6,016 bases of DNA, taken from contig CALFHQ010000204.1 in assembly GCA_937876385.1 (NCBI GenBank), positions 1 through 6,016 of the forward strand, in the 5' to 3' direction. Position numbers and translations under genes: made by a program. The notes below the pieces were generated by a model. The model had not been told where the DNA came from. It did no database searches and was given only the letters and a program-made list of their open reading frames with translations. This document shows positions 5,500 to 6,016 of this stretch, one piece after another; position 1 is the stretch's first letter, and the number at the start of each line of letters is the position of its first letter. This stretch comes from an uncultured Pseudomonadota bacterium (lineage in GTDB: Bacteria; Myxococcota_A; UBA9042; CAIXZC01).

Positions 5500-6016
5500 T
5501 CACGCCTGGGTGAAGGTGTGCAGCTTATCGAGCCATGCATTCCAGCTTTTCCGAACGCCGTGGGGCGCTCCCTTGAACCATAGATGGGGAATGGTTGGAG
5601 TGTCAACCAGGACGGTGCCGGCTCGAGTCATCTCTCGCAGGGCGGAGAGTCCTTTCAGTATCTCAGCTTTGGGTTCGGCTGGGATGTTGGGATCCTCTTT
5701 GACGGACCGAGCGATACGTTCGAGATCCTCTTTCATTGTGTCGATGTAGGGGTCAAGGACTCCGTTGATGAGGGGGAGAAGTTGTGGGTCGTTTCGGATG
5801 TCCTTGCACACGAGGAACAGGTTTTCGGGCTGTGTTTCCGCCACTTTGAGAAGGTCGATGACGTGGTCGAGGATGTCCCAGCGGTACACATGTGTGAAGG
5901 TCGAGGGGGTGAGGTCCCTGACGGTGAGGCGTTCAATGTGCTTTGCCAGTTCGATTTGTCGTCTGGCGACGGCTTCTTGGGGCAGAACGGTGCTCAGGGT
6001 GGATTCTTGGTCGAGG
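5500..6016 (-). CDS. Unrecognised protein, C-terminal part (cut by window edge)
   Basis: The frame is open from the right window edge to a TGA at 5502-5500, giving 171 visible residues. A GTG at 5889 could start a shorter 129-residue product, but the 42 codons before it are open and read like ordinary protein (for example EAVARRQIELAKHIERL), with C/A-ending codons like the rest. The gene therefore very likely begins outside the window. The visible part is soluble, charged and predicted mostly helical, with one Cys and no transmembrane segment. Its last 40 residues include IPHLWFKGAPHGVRKSW, a Trp- and His-containing segment that might be a conserved core. I do not recognise the family. It lies 10 bases upstream of the TPR lipoprotein on the same strand, so the two are probably co-transcribed and may be functionally linked. 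Confidence 0.75.
   Translation of the reverse strand, partial: LDQESTLSTVLPQEAVARRQIELAKHIERLTVRDLTPSTFTHVYRWDILDHVIDLLKVAETQPENLFLVCKDIRNDPQLLPLINGVLDPYIDTMKEDLERIARSVKEDPNIPAEPKAEILKGLSALREMTRAGTVLVDTPTIPHLWFKGAPHGVRKSWNAWLDKLHTFTQA

Overview
This is an ordinary-looking chromosomal segment of a moderately GC-rich, Gram-negative-type bacterium. It carries six protein-coding genes, two of them cut by the window edges. I see no phage, insertion sequence, CRISPR, tRNA or rRNA. The cysteinyl-tRNA synthetase has a 'delta-proteobacterial' flavour, and a proline/lysine-rich TPR lipoprotein suggests a large-genome Myxococcota/Desulfobacterota-like host. That placement is a weak inference from family resemblance.

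Layout: (1) 1-799, minus: N-terminal part of cysS, running off the left edge. (2) 800-990: divergent intergenic region with a good sigma70-like promoter facing each way and a 7-bp hairpin in the cysS leader. (3) 991-1395, plus: small protein with eight cysteines in four pairs (double zinc ribbon), function unknown. (4) 1511-3160, plus: ThDP-dependent acetolactate synthase of the catabolic-like, FAD-motif-lacking type, with a strong Shine-Dalgarno and a 13-bp palindrome upstream. (5) 3161-3355: intergenic region with inverted repeats (possible weak terminator), then a well-formed promoter. (6) 3356-3823, plus: four-helix membrane protein of the DUF4395 type. (7) 3825-5489, minus: TPR lipoprotein ending in six 42-residue repeats, facing the DUF4395 gene with one base between the stop codons. 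(8) 5500-6016, minus: C-terminal 171 residues of an unrecognised protein, 10 bases upstream of the TPR lipoprotein and probably in its operon.

The genes do not form an obvious single pathway. cysS is housekeeping. The acetolactate synthase would condense two pyruvates to acetolactate, but neither a regulatory small subunit nor an acetolactate decarboxylase gene is in view. The clearest window-wide signal is compositional. Plus-strand genes favour codons ending in G/T and minus-strand genes favour codons ending in C/A, so the plus strand is G/T-rich throughout. This fits a strong replication-strand skew with the plus strand leading. It also explains the long antisense reading frames opposite the real genes. 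I did not find convincing evidence of a new multi-gene system. The best leads are the zinc-ribbon protein, the orphan acetolactate synthase and the lipoprotein/unknown pair.
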